A stretch of DNA of 64,000 nucleotides from Eremophila alpestris peregrina (lineage: Eukaryota; Chordata; Aves; Passeriformes; Alaudidae): positions 754,737 to 818,736 of the forward strand of contig WMCF01000089.1 in NCBI GenBank assembly GCA_009792885.1, in the 5' to 3' direction. The stretch's first letter is position 1. The number at the start of each line of letters is the position of its first letter. Under the pieces are notes generated by a model that saw only the letters and a program-made list of their open reading frames with translations, was not told the origin of the DNA and made no database searches. Positions 1 to 12,715 of the stretch are shown piece by piece. A program made the translations under genes and the position numbers.

Positions 1-130
1 TGTATTTGCGCACACATCATTATCTTTTGTGGCAGTTTGTGCTGAAACCATAACAACTTCCAAGCAGACCACCCACCTTGCAGTGCCGGAATGCATTTTG
101 CACAATTGACGGACCTTTGGGCTGTTTCCT

Positions 131-131
131 T

Positions 132-162
<31 letters not shown>

Positions 163-171
163 TTTTTTTTT
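131..171. repeat. (TC)n dinucleotide run followed by poly-T
   Basis: About 22 bases of alternating T and C (132-153) run straight into a run of about 19 T. This is a simple-sequence microsatellite and is likely to vary in length. Confidence 0.95.
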
Positions 172-1120
172 AACCTGTTCCTCTGAATCTGCCGTTCAAA
201 GAACAATAGATTCAAATAATGGCAGCGACGTTTAGTTTTCTGTGTGTTCATGCTGCTGACAAAAGATCGAGACTAAAAGAAGAGAGTTTTGCCTCTGTAG
301 AAGTTGAAACTGATGAGGCTTACTCCCGCTGTAAGTCACACTGTGCAGTTTTGAATGAGACAGTCAGCTCCTGGCTGCTTCTTTCCTCTGTTTCTGTAAA
401 ACTGAAAGGAGGCAGCCCTGAGAGAGCAGCAACTGAGGTGAAAGCTGCTGCACTGCTGAATTAACCCAAACCATAGCTATGTCACGCTGGAGTCAGAAGC
501 CCATGGCTTTCTCTGTGCTTTAGAACTGCCCCGCAGCATGGCAACGCAGTGCAGGCTCTGTCCCGTCCTGATCAGGGGCTTCCAGGAGCATCGGGGTACC
601 TGGGCTGGGACCTGTGCTGTGCCTGTGGCTGTGCTAGGGATAGGGAGCACAGACAGAGTCACTGCCGCATTAGAGATGTCTCTGCCGACCTGGTGCTACT
701 CCAAAATGTCCATTCCTTCATCCAGATAGGTACCTTATGTCTATTTTGGCTCTTGTTTTTGAAACATGTTTCCCAGACCTTCCTACTAATGTTTAAAAAG
801 GCAGGTGAACAGATGAGCAAAATGCATCCTTTCTGGACAAATAGTGATCTATCCTTCTGTAACTTTGTCAGCACAGAAGACTTGCAGGAGTCATGGGTTC
901 ATAATTCAGTGCTCTCCTGCTGCCAGTGATGTGTCTCTACTGACCTCTGTATTGGCAGTGTCTGACACCACCAGTGAAGACAGTGATTGGGGCACAGTTC
1001 TAGTAAAAATCACTGGATCCTGTCAGAAGCAAGGAACCAGTCAATTAAACAGATCCTGCACTGGGTGTCCTCCTGCTGGCTCATAGGACCCTAAAGCACT
1101 TGAAGTCCTTACATTAAAAT
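172..1120. other. Intergenic DNA, nothing recognised
   Basis: Short overlapping open frames on both strands (the longest is 126 codons at 549-929) match no protein family I know and lack convincing splice-bounded exon structure. No repeat family was recognised here. Confidence 0.5.
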
Positions 1121-1275
1121 GGCAGAACCACAGAATGGGTCAGGTTGCAAGGGAGCAACATTCCTGCTCAGGCAGGGTCACCCCTGAACACATGGCACAG
1201 GATTGCATCCAGACAGTTCTTGAGGATCTCTGGTGAGGGAGACACCACAGCCTTCTGTCATCTTCTATAAAGTGG
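1121..1275 (-). mobile_element. CR1 LINE 3' fragment
   Basis: On the plus strand the segment begins with a 'cacagaatgggtcaggttg' type string. It continues with 'caggcagggtcacc', 'gcacaggattgcatccag' and 'gagacaccacag'. These are the diverged landmarks of the 3' end of avian CR1 read in reverse. The copy is old and 5'-truncated, and its edges are approximate. Confidence 0.75.
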
Positions 1276-3424
1276 CTCCTTGGTGGATGGTCATGCATCA
1301 TTTGTCTCTCTTCATACAGCAGCTCGGCTGATTAGCACTGTGAAGTCCAGCTTATGAGGAGATATAGACAACCACCCAGGATGAGTTTAACGTCAGTTTA
1401 AAGTGCAGCCTTTCTTAAATTCTGGAGACCCCAATAAATGGAGAGTCTGTCAAACCAGGATCCCTGATCAAGTCTCCTTTTCCCATGCTGAAATTTTGTC
1501 CAGGCCAAAAACCAGAATTTGGGCTGTTTTTTTCCAGGATTTCTGAGTGTCTGGCAGACTGTTGGAAGAGTAATGCTGTGTAATGCAGCAATAATCTCTG
1601 AAGGCACAGTCAATATGTATGCATCCTGAAAGGCAACCATGACATGTGCAGACCTATTTTTTCTTGTACAACCAGTGAATCCAAAATTACCTGGAAGCTG
1701 CAAAACCTTGGTTCATGATTTCTGTGGGTCAATCACTTTTGCTCAGACAGTCCTGTGTGTTCTTGGCACACACATAAAACCTTCCTGTATGTGCTCAGTA
1801 AATCCAGAGTGTGTTTGTAGTGCTTACTGCAGAACAAATGCGTTGAGACATCATCTGGTAGAAATACAGGAGCCTTACAAAAAAGTGTTAGTGATTACTA
1901 TGTTATAACTCCCAATTGAGAGTCTCATGGAGGGTGAGAAAATCCTGTGTCAGATTTCTGATTGAGGCATTTTGTCTCCAGCCACAAGCATGTAAAGAAT
2001 CTTTCACAAGATAACAACATTTGACCACCATTGTGAGGCTGCAGTCTACACATTGCTAGGTCAGTTTGAATTACTTCTGGGCTCTGCAGCTGCACAGGAA
2101 GAGCAAGTGATTCGAGTTTCTTTATTGCAAAGGGACACAGGAAATGTACCTTAGTGTGCCTACTTGAGTAGTTAGATCTGGCCCATCTCAGTACATTCAT
2201 TGCTAAACAATTGCGAATTTGTTTAGTAAATACCTGAGGTGTGCCAGAAACTGGGGAAATAAGAAAGACAGAAAAAGAGGGGCATGCTTTGAATTGCTTT
2301 CATGCTTACAGTTTTCAGTTGGTAAAGCACATGGAAAGCGTCTCCACATTCCTCAAAGCCCTGTCAGAGGTCTGTTCTGCTTCCTAAGGTTTACTGGTAG
2401 TCACAGAAGATGTTGTTCAGGACTTGTCAGTGTTGCAATAATTTACACTTCCTTTCCCTTCTACCAGGAAGAGCAAATTGCAGACAGAAGGGGGAGAAAG
2501 AGAGATAGAAAAGTAATATTGTTGTTATTACTGAGAAGGTAGAGGAGATTTTATGAAGGGATTCAGCTAAGGCTACAGATCTGAGTCTCATGTGCATACC
2601 ATACCTCTTTTGTTAGCTCCAAAAAGTGTCTTTCTAAAGTGATGGATTTGCTCACCCCTTGCAGCTGTACAAAAATCCATGTTTCTCATCAAAGCTGGTC
2701 TTTTAAACTGTCCATGTCATTGTTGCCTGGAATCCATGGGACACTGCTACAAATTATTTGGATTTGTGTCTTAGGAAGGGCTGAATCAGAGGAGTTGCCT
2801 GTTTCTCTCCCTTAGGGGTAAAGTGAACGACTTTTCACTGTCCACCTGATTCCACGTAGAACAACAGGCAAATTGCTGGTTCCGACCTTTTCTGTCTGGG
2901 CCACAGTTTCTCAGGGCAGTGGAAATGGGGCAGAACAGTCTGGTGTACTTGTACCTGGCATAATGTGTCACTGAGCTTCGGGAAAAGCTCATCACTGGTA
3001 GTGATGCTTTTGTTTAATTAGACACAAGGGGGATGGCTTCTGTTTTCCTTAAAACTTTCAAGTGTTCCCCAGAGGGCACCACCTGAAGGCTGCTACATGC
3101 AGTATCCCAGGGATGATTTTTGACAGCTTCTGGCCTTTACCATGGATAGGACAACACCTGTGACTTTTGTGGAAATCACTACTACAGACAGTTCTTCAAA
3201 GGGACAGTCAGAAAAGTGTCTGAAGGTGCTTCAGCATATGTGGCGGGTACAGCTCCTCGCTTGTGCAGATCCTTTTCCCTAGTGCAGGGCAGGCAGCAGT
3301 GCAGGGGTGCTGTGTGAGTCACAGAGGTGATGGCTGAGCACTGAACCACCTATGAAGTCTGTGAGTTGCTGCCACAATCACACATGAGCCTGGCAGAAAT
3401 TTGTGTCAGGAGACATCTCTGGAA
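1276..3424. other. Intergenic DNA, nothing recognised
   Basis: Only short open frames are present, none resembling a known protein. There are no strong repeats and no CpG cluster. Confidence 0.45.
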
Positions 3425-3735
3425 GTGCCCAACAGGGCTCACTACAGGGCTCACATTAGGTCAGGGAGCTCAGGCCCTCATCTGAGTGCTTGGTAACTTC
3501 AAGGACAGAGATTTCCACCACCTTTCTGCAGCTTGTCCCAGGGCTGCGCTGCTCTCAAGGAATGCTTTCTCCTCCCTTCCAAAATCTTTTGCAGCTTGTG
3601 CCCCTTCTGCAGGACCTTCTACGCTGTCACTGGTCACCTCTGAAAAGAGCAGGGATTTCCCTTCCCTGTAGTGCCCTATAGGCAGTGGGAGGCTGTAACT
3701 GGGCCCCTCCTCAGATGCCTCCTTTCCATGCTAAG
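3425..3735 (-). mobile_element. CR1 LINE fragment (3'UTR-proximal)
   Basis: The plus strand shows the usual reversed CR1 order: a 'ttccaccacctttctgcagc' block, a region matching the 'cttgtgccccttctgc' landmark, and an 'aactgggcccctcctcag' block. It is well diverged and lacks the terminal tail, so it is an old internal fragment. The boundaries are approximate. Confidence 0.65.
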
Positions 3736-6700
3736 CAAAATATGTTTTGCAGAATGGACTGAGCCGAGAGCATATCTTTAACTCAATCAAAAATAAGTTA
3801 ACCTCCAGTCAGGAGCTGGCAGCAGGTAATGTGAAGGCAGGGCACACTTTCCTCAGAAGGCATGAGGCAATGTGCTGATTGGAAGTTACCATGGTCAGTT
3901 TTCAGTGACGGCAGTAATTAATAATGCACAGGGATAAAGTGGGGCAACAAAAACACAGATGCAACAAATGAAACTAGCAGACTGGCTAGATACACAATCC
4001 AGCTGTGTGTAATTCTCAGTGAATGATTCACCGTGGCTGGCTGCCCCAGGAGAGGGTCTCGTGCTTTTCCTTTCTGTTTTCTGGGTCCTCATTATCACAG
4101 CAATATTTGCTTTGGTGGATTTTGTCTTTTCCTGTTACTTTGTCGATCTCTTTCTGTGAATTTATCTTGTGGGTTTTAAATCCAGGCAAGACCGCTGGGT
4201 CTACAATAACTGGCCAATAATCGGTCACACAGCTGGATTGTGTGTGGTAAGAAGAAATTAATCCTCTGGCTGAATGTGAAGCTGCCGTCTGCTGGTTTCA
4301 TTTGTTGCCTCTTTATTATTGTGCTGAGAGACACACGAGTACTTACTGCCTGTTGACCTTCTCCTTGCCTCTCAGTGCTGAGGGATCTGCTTTCATGCTA
4401 GACATCTCTTTTCTAGACCAGCATGTCTTGATATAGTTGGCTATTTCTTACTTCTCATTATCCTCCCAATATATTTCCATCCTTTTCCAGTTCTTCCATC
4501 TCCTTTCTGAGCCAGGGAGATAAAGGTTAAATATTACTCCACTGGCATTGTGAGCGGCATGTGAAAGAGGAGATTTAAAAGTGTGTTTGGATAAGTTTAG
4601 CAAGGAGGAGAGAACTGGATGTTTGCTGATTGTTTATGTAATGTTTTCTCTGGTTGTCTGAAGGCCTCTCAGTGATGTAGACAAAAATTATGACCTGGAA
4701 AAAACTTTACCAGCACCACTGTCACCTTATCCTTTGTCCAGGTCCTGGTCCTTTAGGCATCTTCAGTGAACATCCCAGTGTTGTTGTGACCATTTACATG
4801 TTGCCTGATTTTCTGTGTGCCGAGATGCACTTGGAAACAGAGATGGTCCCTCCCCCTGCCCCAAGGAGGAGAACTGTACTATGAGAGCGCTTTTGAAGAA
4901 GAACATCACCTTTTATTTAATTTTCCTCTTTTCTTTCCTGCCTACAATGGTCAAAAGGTACTGCTGAAGGCGGCTTCTGAAAACTCGCTCATTTTCCACT
5001 GAGAGGGAAACACAGATGGCCCCACAGATGTATTTGGAGTTGTTCGATGTATTTATTTCATTACCAGGGCCAGTTTCAGAGTCCAGTCCCCATGTGTAGG
5101 AATGGCTTTGTCAAGTCCAGGTGTTGAGAGGATGCAGGGCATTGCAGTAGTGGCCTCTAAGGCAGGGGCACCCATGAGAACTACTCTACAGGTGGAATAG
5201 GAAGACTGGAAAGTAGAGGAGACCCTTTAGAAGTGATGTGACCCATGAAGTGAAGGCTGCTACACAAACATCTGGCAGGAGAAGAGAGTTCTTGCAGCAG
5301 CTTGCAATGGACCCTGGAGGCCCCACGGCAGGTAGCAAACACTGGAGTCATCCCCCCTGCAAGCAGTTTCATGTGTGAGGGTCACAGCAGAATCCTCAAG
5401 CCCTGAAAGCAATTCAGATCAAGGTAATATCACAGTTATTAAAGCAGCTGAATCTGTCAGTTTTACCGTTAGAAAATGGCTTCTCAGACATCCCTGAAAA
5501 AAATGGAACTATTTTATTTTCTGAGTTGCCTTCTGCAAAGGAAATCACTGAGGGGGGACAAAGTGTTTGGGGAAAAGAGTGTTAAAATTCAGCTCAGGCT
5601 GAAAAGCACTCAGCTTTTAGATGGGTGAAGGCTGGCAGGATTTTCTATCTGCTTTCAGCATTTCTTAAATATTTGTAAAAACACGGTTTTGGACTTGGCC
5701 TAGGAGTCAGCCCCCATTTTTGCTGGCACAGCCCAGAACTCAGAAGCTTACTGCGTGAGGCTTGTGGCACTCAGAGCAAGAGCTGCTCTTTGTGCAGACA
5801 TGTCTGTCCTAAAGTAAGCCACGGGCACTCAGGGGGGCAGCAGGAGAACAGATGAAGCAGTAGTCTGTAATTTTCTACTAGGAATGTTTTACTAGTAAGA
5901 TGTCCTGTGCTTTTTATAGAATTATCCTCTCTTGCTGTTAGAATAATTTCTCCTTCGGAGTCATACTGCTGGCAAGGAAAAACTCTGTGTTAAGAACAGC
6001 CCAGAAAGCAGCAAAGAGCAAATTTTTATGTAAACTATTTTCTCAAACCATTGTCTCTGGTATCTTTGCCCAGGAGCTACCCCCACAGTTCAAGGTACAG
6101 CCATTATGGTGGCACTTTAGGTACACACAACAACAATAGGGCAGCTCTGCAGTGAAACGAGATATGCATCACCAGTGATAAGAGAAGACTTGACAGGAAT
6201 GCTGCTTTGGCCTTAAATCCCAGATACCTATCTTTCCCCATCCCCCAGTTTTGCTGCATGACCCAAAACTTCGCCTAAATACAAGCTCTCTGCTTTGCTT
6301 TAAATTTCACCAAAATCCTGTAGAGATCCTCTACATATAAGAGCTTCTTCCGGTGGCTGCATGTCAAAGGAAGTGCTTTAACAAACACAAAGGATGGACA
6401 GAGGTTTTGTGCTCCCTTGTTATTCCTTGCAGCAAATGCATGCCCACTGGGACAATCAAGTTGTTTTCTTGATCAAGGAGTCATTGGAGATTACCCTTCT
6501 CTCAAAATCCCGGCAGGACAAAGCTGCCTCTCCTGGCAGCAACTGAAACACACGCCTTGAGATGAAGCACTGGAGTAGATGGCACCCAGACTCTCAGGTC
6601 TGGAGAACAGCTGACTGGTGCAGGGAGATACCATTCATGCAACTTCTGCAACTGTGTGAATATGTATCTGACCCTGTGTGGTATTAGTTCCACCACCTCT

Positions 6701-9162
6701 TTTCAGTCTGTGGAGATTGCTGGGGTGGAGGAAGGGACGATCAGCCCCACCTTGCAGGGTAGGAGCGTCTTACCATGTGGCAGGACCTGGGTTCTGTCCT
6801 GACTATATCACCACCATTGCCTCTGTGTGGTGTCCCTCACTGTGTTCACCACTGCTTTGGCTCTGACACTCCCAAACAATACCCAGGCCTGGGAGCACCT
6901 ATATTCTTTCAAAGTCAGACCCCTTTCCACCACACATAAGGTCCATATCACATAGGTGTCCCACCAGACTACCTGAATTCCTAGCCCTTGGGCACTGCCC
7001 TTCCTTCCAGGGACTGAAGCCTGCCCCTAAGCAGCAACACTCTCAAAACATATGGTGTGAGTGTCTGTATGTATTCAGGTGAGAGGTTGTTAGGAGGAGT
7101 ACCCAGCATCATCACAGGAGCTAGGGCATGTTCCTGCCAGGCTGTGAGGAACAGATCTGCACCAGTGTGTAGGTAGCACAGCATGGTAACAGCATGGCCT
7201 GCTGGGGTGCAACCTCCAGGGCTATACCCTGGAGCTGGCTGAGAGACTCCATCCTTGCAACCTTCCAATCTGCTTCATCACAGGGGCTTTAGCCTCCAAA
7301 GGGAAAGAAGTCTGGAGGCTTCATGCCCTTGCCCAGGTAAAGACAGTTGTGGTGCCTTCTGTAGGTGTAAGACTTGCCATGCAAATGATCCAGCTCCCAG
7401 ACAGCTTCAGCTCTTCTGCCGTGTAGCCCAGCTCTTGAGAATATGCAGGAAATCTAAGAATGAGCTACTGATAGTGAGAACAGTAGCCCCAACAAGCCTT
7501 TAGATTTCAGGAATGGCACTGTGCAGGACTGGTCCATGGGGGGCTGCTTGGGAAGGCACAGATCCTCTTCAGCTATGTCCAACAAAGAGGGTGGAGCTGG
7601 AAACTAAAGAGAGAGGGAATTTGGGTCAGCAAGGAAGAAAAAGGGCGACGGAGGGTGTTTATTTCTTTGATATTTTGCTCTTTTCTCCTGGTAAGAAAAA
7701 CATTCATGGGAGTCCTTCTGCCACACTGGTGCAGCCAGGTCTTCATTACAGCATCCATGAAGGAGGAGCAGACAGTTCTCAACCTGTCTGATTGCTGCTG
7801 TGGGCTTGGTTTGTACTTGCTTCATTTTTGCCTGTCTCATTGCTTCATGGTTCATTTGGCTGAACTCTTCACAAAAAGTAACATGTTAGACAGGCTCTGT
7901 GCTGGGAGCATTATGGGAAGGCAGTAGCTGTCTGTGGAAGGGATGGGCAAAGGGACTCTGCTTTCAGCATCCATACTGACTGCCTGTGAAGCAACTGTGT
8001 GTGTTTGCCTTGTCAACCTGCTTACAGTATAATAGTAATGTTTCAGGTCAAAGAAACACACCTATGAAACCAAATCTTTCTGGCCAGTGGCTCTGCCCAC
8101 AAGCTTCATGGACTGTGTCCTACCAGCTTATTCCAACTCTTTGCTTCGTGTTAAACAAGGAAGAGTGACCAGTAGCATGTGCCTGATGTTTTAGTTGAAA
8201 ATATTTAGTTACAAATGAGTGAAAGAGGTATTTCCCTTCCAAGCTTTCATTTTTGGTCCCCTTCAGCAGTGCTGTTAAGTGGGTTAACACATGTAACAAA
8301 CCAAAAGATGAGTGGCTTTTTCATTTTGAAAAGAGCACAGGCATGTGCTTCAGCTGCAGCAGGGTATAGAAATGTGTGAGTGGGGTTGAGGGAAGGGAAA
8401 AGTTAAGGCCTGGGTGGAGGCATGGACCACAAAGACTAAGAGAGATAAGGTGTCTCCAGCAGTAACTTTCCTCTCTCGGACACCATTACTCCCTAGGCAG
8501 CCCAAAGTGTCTCCAAAGGCCAGGTTCATGAGCTGCCCCCTGGCAATGAGGGCACTGTAGAGGGGCCAGGGGAGAATGGCACTGTCCCACACCACTGTGG
8601 TGCATCCCCATCCCGCCCCACTGCTGAACATCTGGAACAGGGGGCAGTGGGGTGGGAGGCAGCACCAGGGTCTGCATCCTTGTCTTGGCTGAGCCTGCTG
8701 CCAGGGAGGCTCAGGACAGGCTCTTCTGGGTGAGGTGGCAGACCAAGATGCAATGGACAACCACAGAAAGTAGGGACTGGAGCTAGCAGAACAACAGCAG
8801 AGGGCAAACAAGTTAGGTTTTTTAGTGCTGCCAGTGGAAAAAGTGGGCTGGGGTCTTTTGAACTTGTATCTCATGTCCAAAATTTCCCTGAGTTCTGGCT
8901 CTGAAAGCCTCACAGCAGACGGTGGTAGTGGCTGAGTGAGAGGATGCTCAGACCCCTGCTGAGTTCACAGACATGCAAAATAGGCCCTCTTTCGATTACC
9001 CCAAAGGCTATGAAGTTCAGAAATGCTTTGTCCCCAAATCAAACAACTGTAAAATCCACACCTGAGGGCCATAAAAGGCATGGAAAATTTTAGATTAAAA
9101 GAGGAACATAATAAGGTCCCCAGTCCCACCCTCTGATCAAAGCATGACTCACTAAAGCTAGC
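3736..9162. other. Intergenic DNA, nothing recognised
   Basis: This is AT-balanced, gene-poor sequence. A 187-codon open frame on the minus strand (8350-8913) is the longest here. Its translation has low-complexity Cys/Pro/Ser content and no domain I recognise, so I do not call it a gene. Confidence 0.45.
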
Positions 9163-9740
9163 TCGGGTTGCCTTGTCCTGTCAACTCTGGAATATCTCCC
9201 AGGACAGAGGTCCCATCACCTTTTATCTGGGCCTTGTCTGCATCAATGATGGAAAGAATTTTATTCTTATATCCAGCTAGGATTCTCCCTGTTGCAGCTC
9301 ATGCCTGTTGTCTCACCATCTCCTCATGCACCTCAGAGAAGAGGTACCTCTTGGTCAAGTAGGCAATAGCTGACTGCAAATTGCTCCTATTGTAGCCTTC
9401 TCCTCAGGCTGAAGATCAGTTTCTTTCACTTCCTTCCATAATGTCCTGCATTCCCATCCCTGGGACATCTCTGCGGTCCTGTGTTAAACTCCTCAGTTTA
9501 TCAATATCTCCCCATTTCTTGGGGAACCCAAAACGTTTCTTTAAAATCCCAGATGTGCTGAGCAGAGGGGCACAGCCCTTCTCTGCAGGGTTTGGGTCTG
9601 TTTTGTGCTAGACAGCCTTTAGGATGTGTGCTGATGTCATCTTTTGCTGCTGGGTCTGGGAGTGGAAAGTGATGGCACATCTTCACAGTGCGTGCCTTCT
9701 GCTGCTGAAAGCTGTCAAGGGCACACAGGAGCAGTGGAGT
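9163..9740 (-). mobile_element. CR1 LINE fragment, old
   Basis: Read in reverse, the segment keeps the order of CR1 landmarks: 'ttcttatatccagctagga', then 'cacctcagagaagaggtac', then 'tcctcaggctgaa', then 'tatcaatatctcc', then 'acccaaaac', then 'ccagatgtgctgagcagag', then 'cttttgctgctgg'. Several small indels separate these blocks. The 3' tail and 5' portion are missing. It has no intact coding capacity. Confidence 0.75.
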
Positions 9741-11447
9741 GCTCCCATACGGAGACAGGACACTGGCTCAGAGCTCTTGTTGTTTGCTGTATGAATTTTG
9801 AGGGTTCTCTACAAGCCTCTAGCTGCTCAGGGCTGTATTTCTTGCCCAAGTCATATATTCTGTCTTACACTCATACATGAATTAATATTGGTTTTTAGAA
9901 ATCCTCTGTGTAAGTACAATATGCCTGACATACTGCCATTCTCTGTGTTTAGAAACATTTCTGAAAGACTTTGCATTATTTTATATTTACATTGTTGCAC
10001 TCTGTTTTTGCATTTGCTAACTGGCATTTATTTACAGAACAGGATGCAAGTACTTTTGACAAGCACATGTAGTGACTGGTTTCAGAAAGATGGGGCAGGG
10101 CTTGCCTTACAGACATTTTTAGACCTGTTTAGGAAAGGTTGTGGGGAACAAATAGTTGCACCTACATTTTTCTGTTTCCCACTGCTTTTAGTTGCAGTTA
10201 AGTTTGACCGACTCTTAATGGCACAGTAGCACACTTTCAGTGGTCTTCCTTGGAGAAATACAGCTTGAGGCTGCTTTAGGAGCAGCAGGAGTCGTGGTGT
10301 ATTCAGCCCTCTGTTAAAACAACAGATGCTGTACCAGAGTCAGGGATTTTGTTTATGGCACAGGTTTTATATGGGCATAGGTGCCTCTTCAACCAATAAG
10401 TGTAGGAAAGATGGTCTTGCTGCTTCTGCATTATGACAGCCAGGTTGTTGGAGGAGGTTAAAACAGTCTTCAAATGGGAAACTTGTCTTCTCATGCAGCT
10501 TTCAGTTCACTGCTGCCTGCTTATGCAGTGGTACGAGGCAAGGAAGAGACAAGGTTCCAGAAAATTAATCTTTTTCTGAGAAGTGAGTTCTTCTTACCAT
10601 GAGTAAAATCAAAAATAAACCCAAAAAGGATCAAGTCCTTTGCTCACCTCCATCTACCATTTTAAAAAAGATTTTTTTAATGCAGAAAATAGTTTCTTTT
10701 CTAACAGAAATAACGAAGAGATTTGACTCATTACTCCAAAACCAGAAGGTGCTTCTATAAGCTGCTAGCTGACTAAATTCTGTACACCATAAACCAAGTT
10801 TGCATTTCCCCAGAGGTGATTGGAAGTGATCTTGCTGAGTTCTCTAGTATTAAAGTTGATGCATATTGTCTTGCATCCAATTTTTTTTCAGGATTGCACA
10901 AAAGAGGCAGAGATTAGGAGCAGTTTTATTTTACCTTTTGGAAATAAATGACTTCTTGGTTATTTTCAAGCTTTTGAGTACTCAGAATAGCAGATCACTC
11001 ATCCATTCTCATTAAATGGATTTTTAGGAATGGCTGAAATCCCAGGACCTTATCTGTTGAGGATATGTAACAAGTTAATTCTTTTGCTTCCTTTTTCTTT
11101 GGCAGTGCCTTGTATCTCTGAATGCCAGGAACACATCAGATGCCCCGAAGATGGTCATGTCAAGCTGTGTTTGTGTGTTTGGGGTAGTTTGTTCTTGTAT
11201 AAGCAGGCTTCACAAATATGCAGCAAAGGCATCTAGGGTGAACTCCACATAAATGCAGCTTCCCAGAAGTGTGAGCACTTAGATGTAATCGCTTGTAGTT
11301 AAATTGAATGTGTGTCTTCACTTTGTAATGTAATACATGCACAGCCATATCTGATTGTGACATTATGCTCCATTTTTCCTTCTGTGAAGCAATAGCAAAT
11401 TGAAAGGCAAGGTATTGTCCTGTAACAGTGAATTTTTAATAAAAAAA
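9741..11447. other. Intergenic DNA, nothing recognised
   Basis: A 143-codon open frame (9798-10229, +) has no recognisable domain and is rich in hydrophobic and Cys codons as expected from AT-rich random sequence. Nothing else stands out. Confidence 0.45.
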
Positions 11448-12715
11448 TTACATAATCATAGAATGGTGTGGGTTGGAAGGGACCTTAAAGATCATCTAGT
11501 TCCAATCCCCCCGTCATGGTCAAAAAAACCTTCCACTAAACCAGGTTGCTCAAGAGCTCCATCCAATCTGGCCTTGAACACTTCTAGGGATGGGGCATCC
11601 ATAACTTCTCTGGACAACCTGTTGCCTCATCACCATCATAGTAAAGAATTTCTTCCTAACAGCTAATCTAAATCTACTCTCTCTGAGTTTTAAGCCATTA
11701 TCCCTTGTCCTGTCACTAGATGTCCTTGTAAAAAGCCCCTCTCCAGCTCTCTGGTAGGCTCTCTAGGTACTGGAAGGCTGCAAATAGGTCACCTCACTGC
11801 AAAGTCTTTTCTTCTCTAGGCTGAATGAACCAAATTCTCTCAGTCATTTCTCATAGGAGAGGTTCTTCAGCTGTCTGATTATCTTGGTGGCCTCCTCCGG
11901 ACTCATTCCAACACTTCCATGTCCTTCCTGTGCTGGGACCCCAGAGCTGGATGCAGGTTCCAGGTAGGGTCTCACCAGAGCAGAGCAGAGGGGCAGAATC
12001 CCCTCCCTCCCCTGCTGCCCACACTGCTTTGGATGCAGCCCAGGACACGTTTGGCTCTCTGGACTGGGAGTGCCCATGGCTGGGTCACGTCCAGCCTCAC
12101 CCAGCAGAGCCCCCAGGGCCTTCTCACAGGGCTGCTCTCCCTCTGTTCAGCCCCAGCCTGTGCCAGTCCTGGGGGCTGTCCTGGCCCAGGTGCAGCTCCT
12201 CACACTTGGTCTCATTAAACCTCATGGGATTCCTAAGGGCCCCTTCTTGAGCTTGTCCAGGTCCCTCTGGATGGCATCCTGTCCTTCAGGAATGTCAGCT
12301 GCTCCACTCAGCTTGGTGTCATCTGCAAACTTGATGGGGGTGCACTTGACCCCTTTGTCTCTGTCATTAATTAAGGTATTAAATACCACTGGTCCCAACA
12401 CAGACCCTTGAGGGACACCACCTGTCTCTGATGTCCATTGGGACTCTGAGGTCTTGGCCACTACTCTCTGGGTGTGATAGTCCAACCCAGTCCACCCATC
12501 AAATCCATCTCTCTCCAGTTTAGAGAAGGACGTTGTGTGGAGCCATGTCAAAGGTTTTACAGAAGTCCTGATAAATGTTATATATAGCCTTTCCCTTGTC
12601 CACTAATGGAGTCAATGGGGTCATTCCATCATGAAATGCTGCTAGGTGTTCAAGACAGGACCTGAAGCTTAAATTAATTTTCCTCCAAATCTTTGGGTTC
12701 AAATGTCATGTTTTA
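11448..12715 (-). mobile_element. CR1 LINE, 5'-truncated, with reverse-transcriptase remnant
   Basis: This is the best preserved transposon in the window. Its 3' end lies on the left, where the plus strand reads 'aatcatagaatggtgtgggt' followed by the 'ggaagggaccttaaagatca' block typical of bird CR1. Further right, the minus strand encodes pieces of the CR1 ORF2 reverse transcriptase. These include the GVPQGSVLGP motif and the catalytic F-A-D-D-T box in the frame at 12222-12551, and an upstream block in another frame at 12520-12702 (SCLEHLAAFHD, FCKTFDMAPHN). The two frames overlap but are not continuous, so the enzyme is frame-shifted and dead. CR1 inserts by target-primed reverse transcription, which explains the 5' truncation. 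The right edge near 12715 is where similarity fades. Confidence 0.92.
12222..12702 (-). pseudogene. CR1 reverse-transcriptase remnant (frame-shifted)
   Basis: Two overlapping minus-strand frames (12520-12702, then 12222-12551) carry finger/palm segments of a non-LTR retrotransposon reverse transcriptase. The FADD active-site motif is intact but the frame breaks between the two parts. The endonuclease and N-terminal parts are absent. It belongs to the CR1 element listed for this interval and would not give a working enzyme. Confidence 0.88.

Noticed and set aside
8350..8913. 187-codon minus-strand open frame
   Set aside because: No recognisable domain, no promoter or splice context, and composition typical of chance frames.
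12222..12702. Functional reverse transcriptase gene
   Set aside because: The sequence is a frame-shifted, 5'-truncated CR1 LINE remnant.
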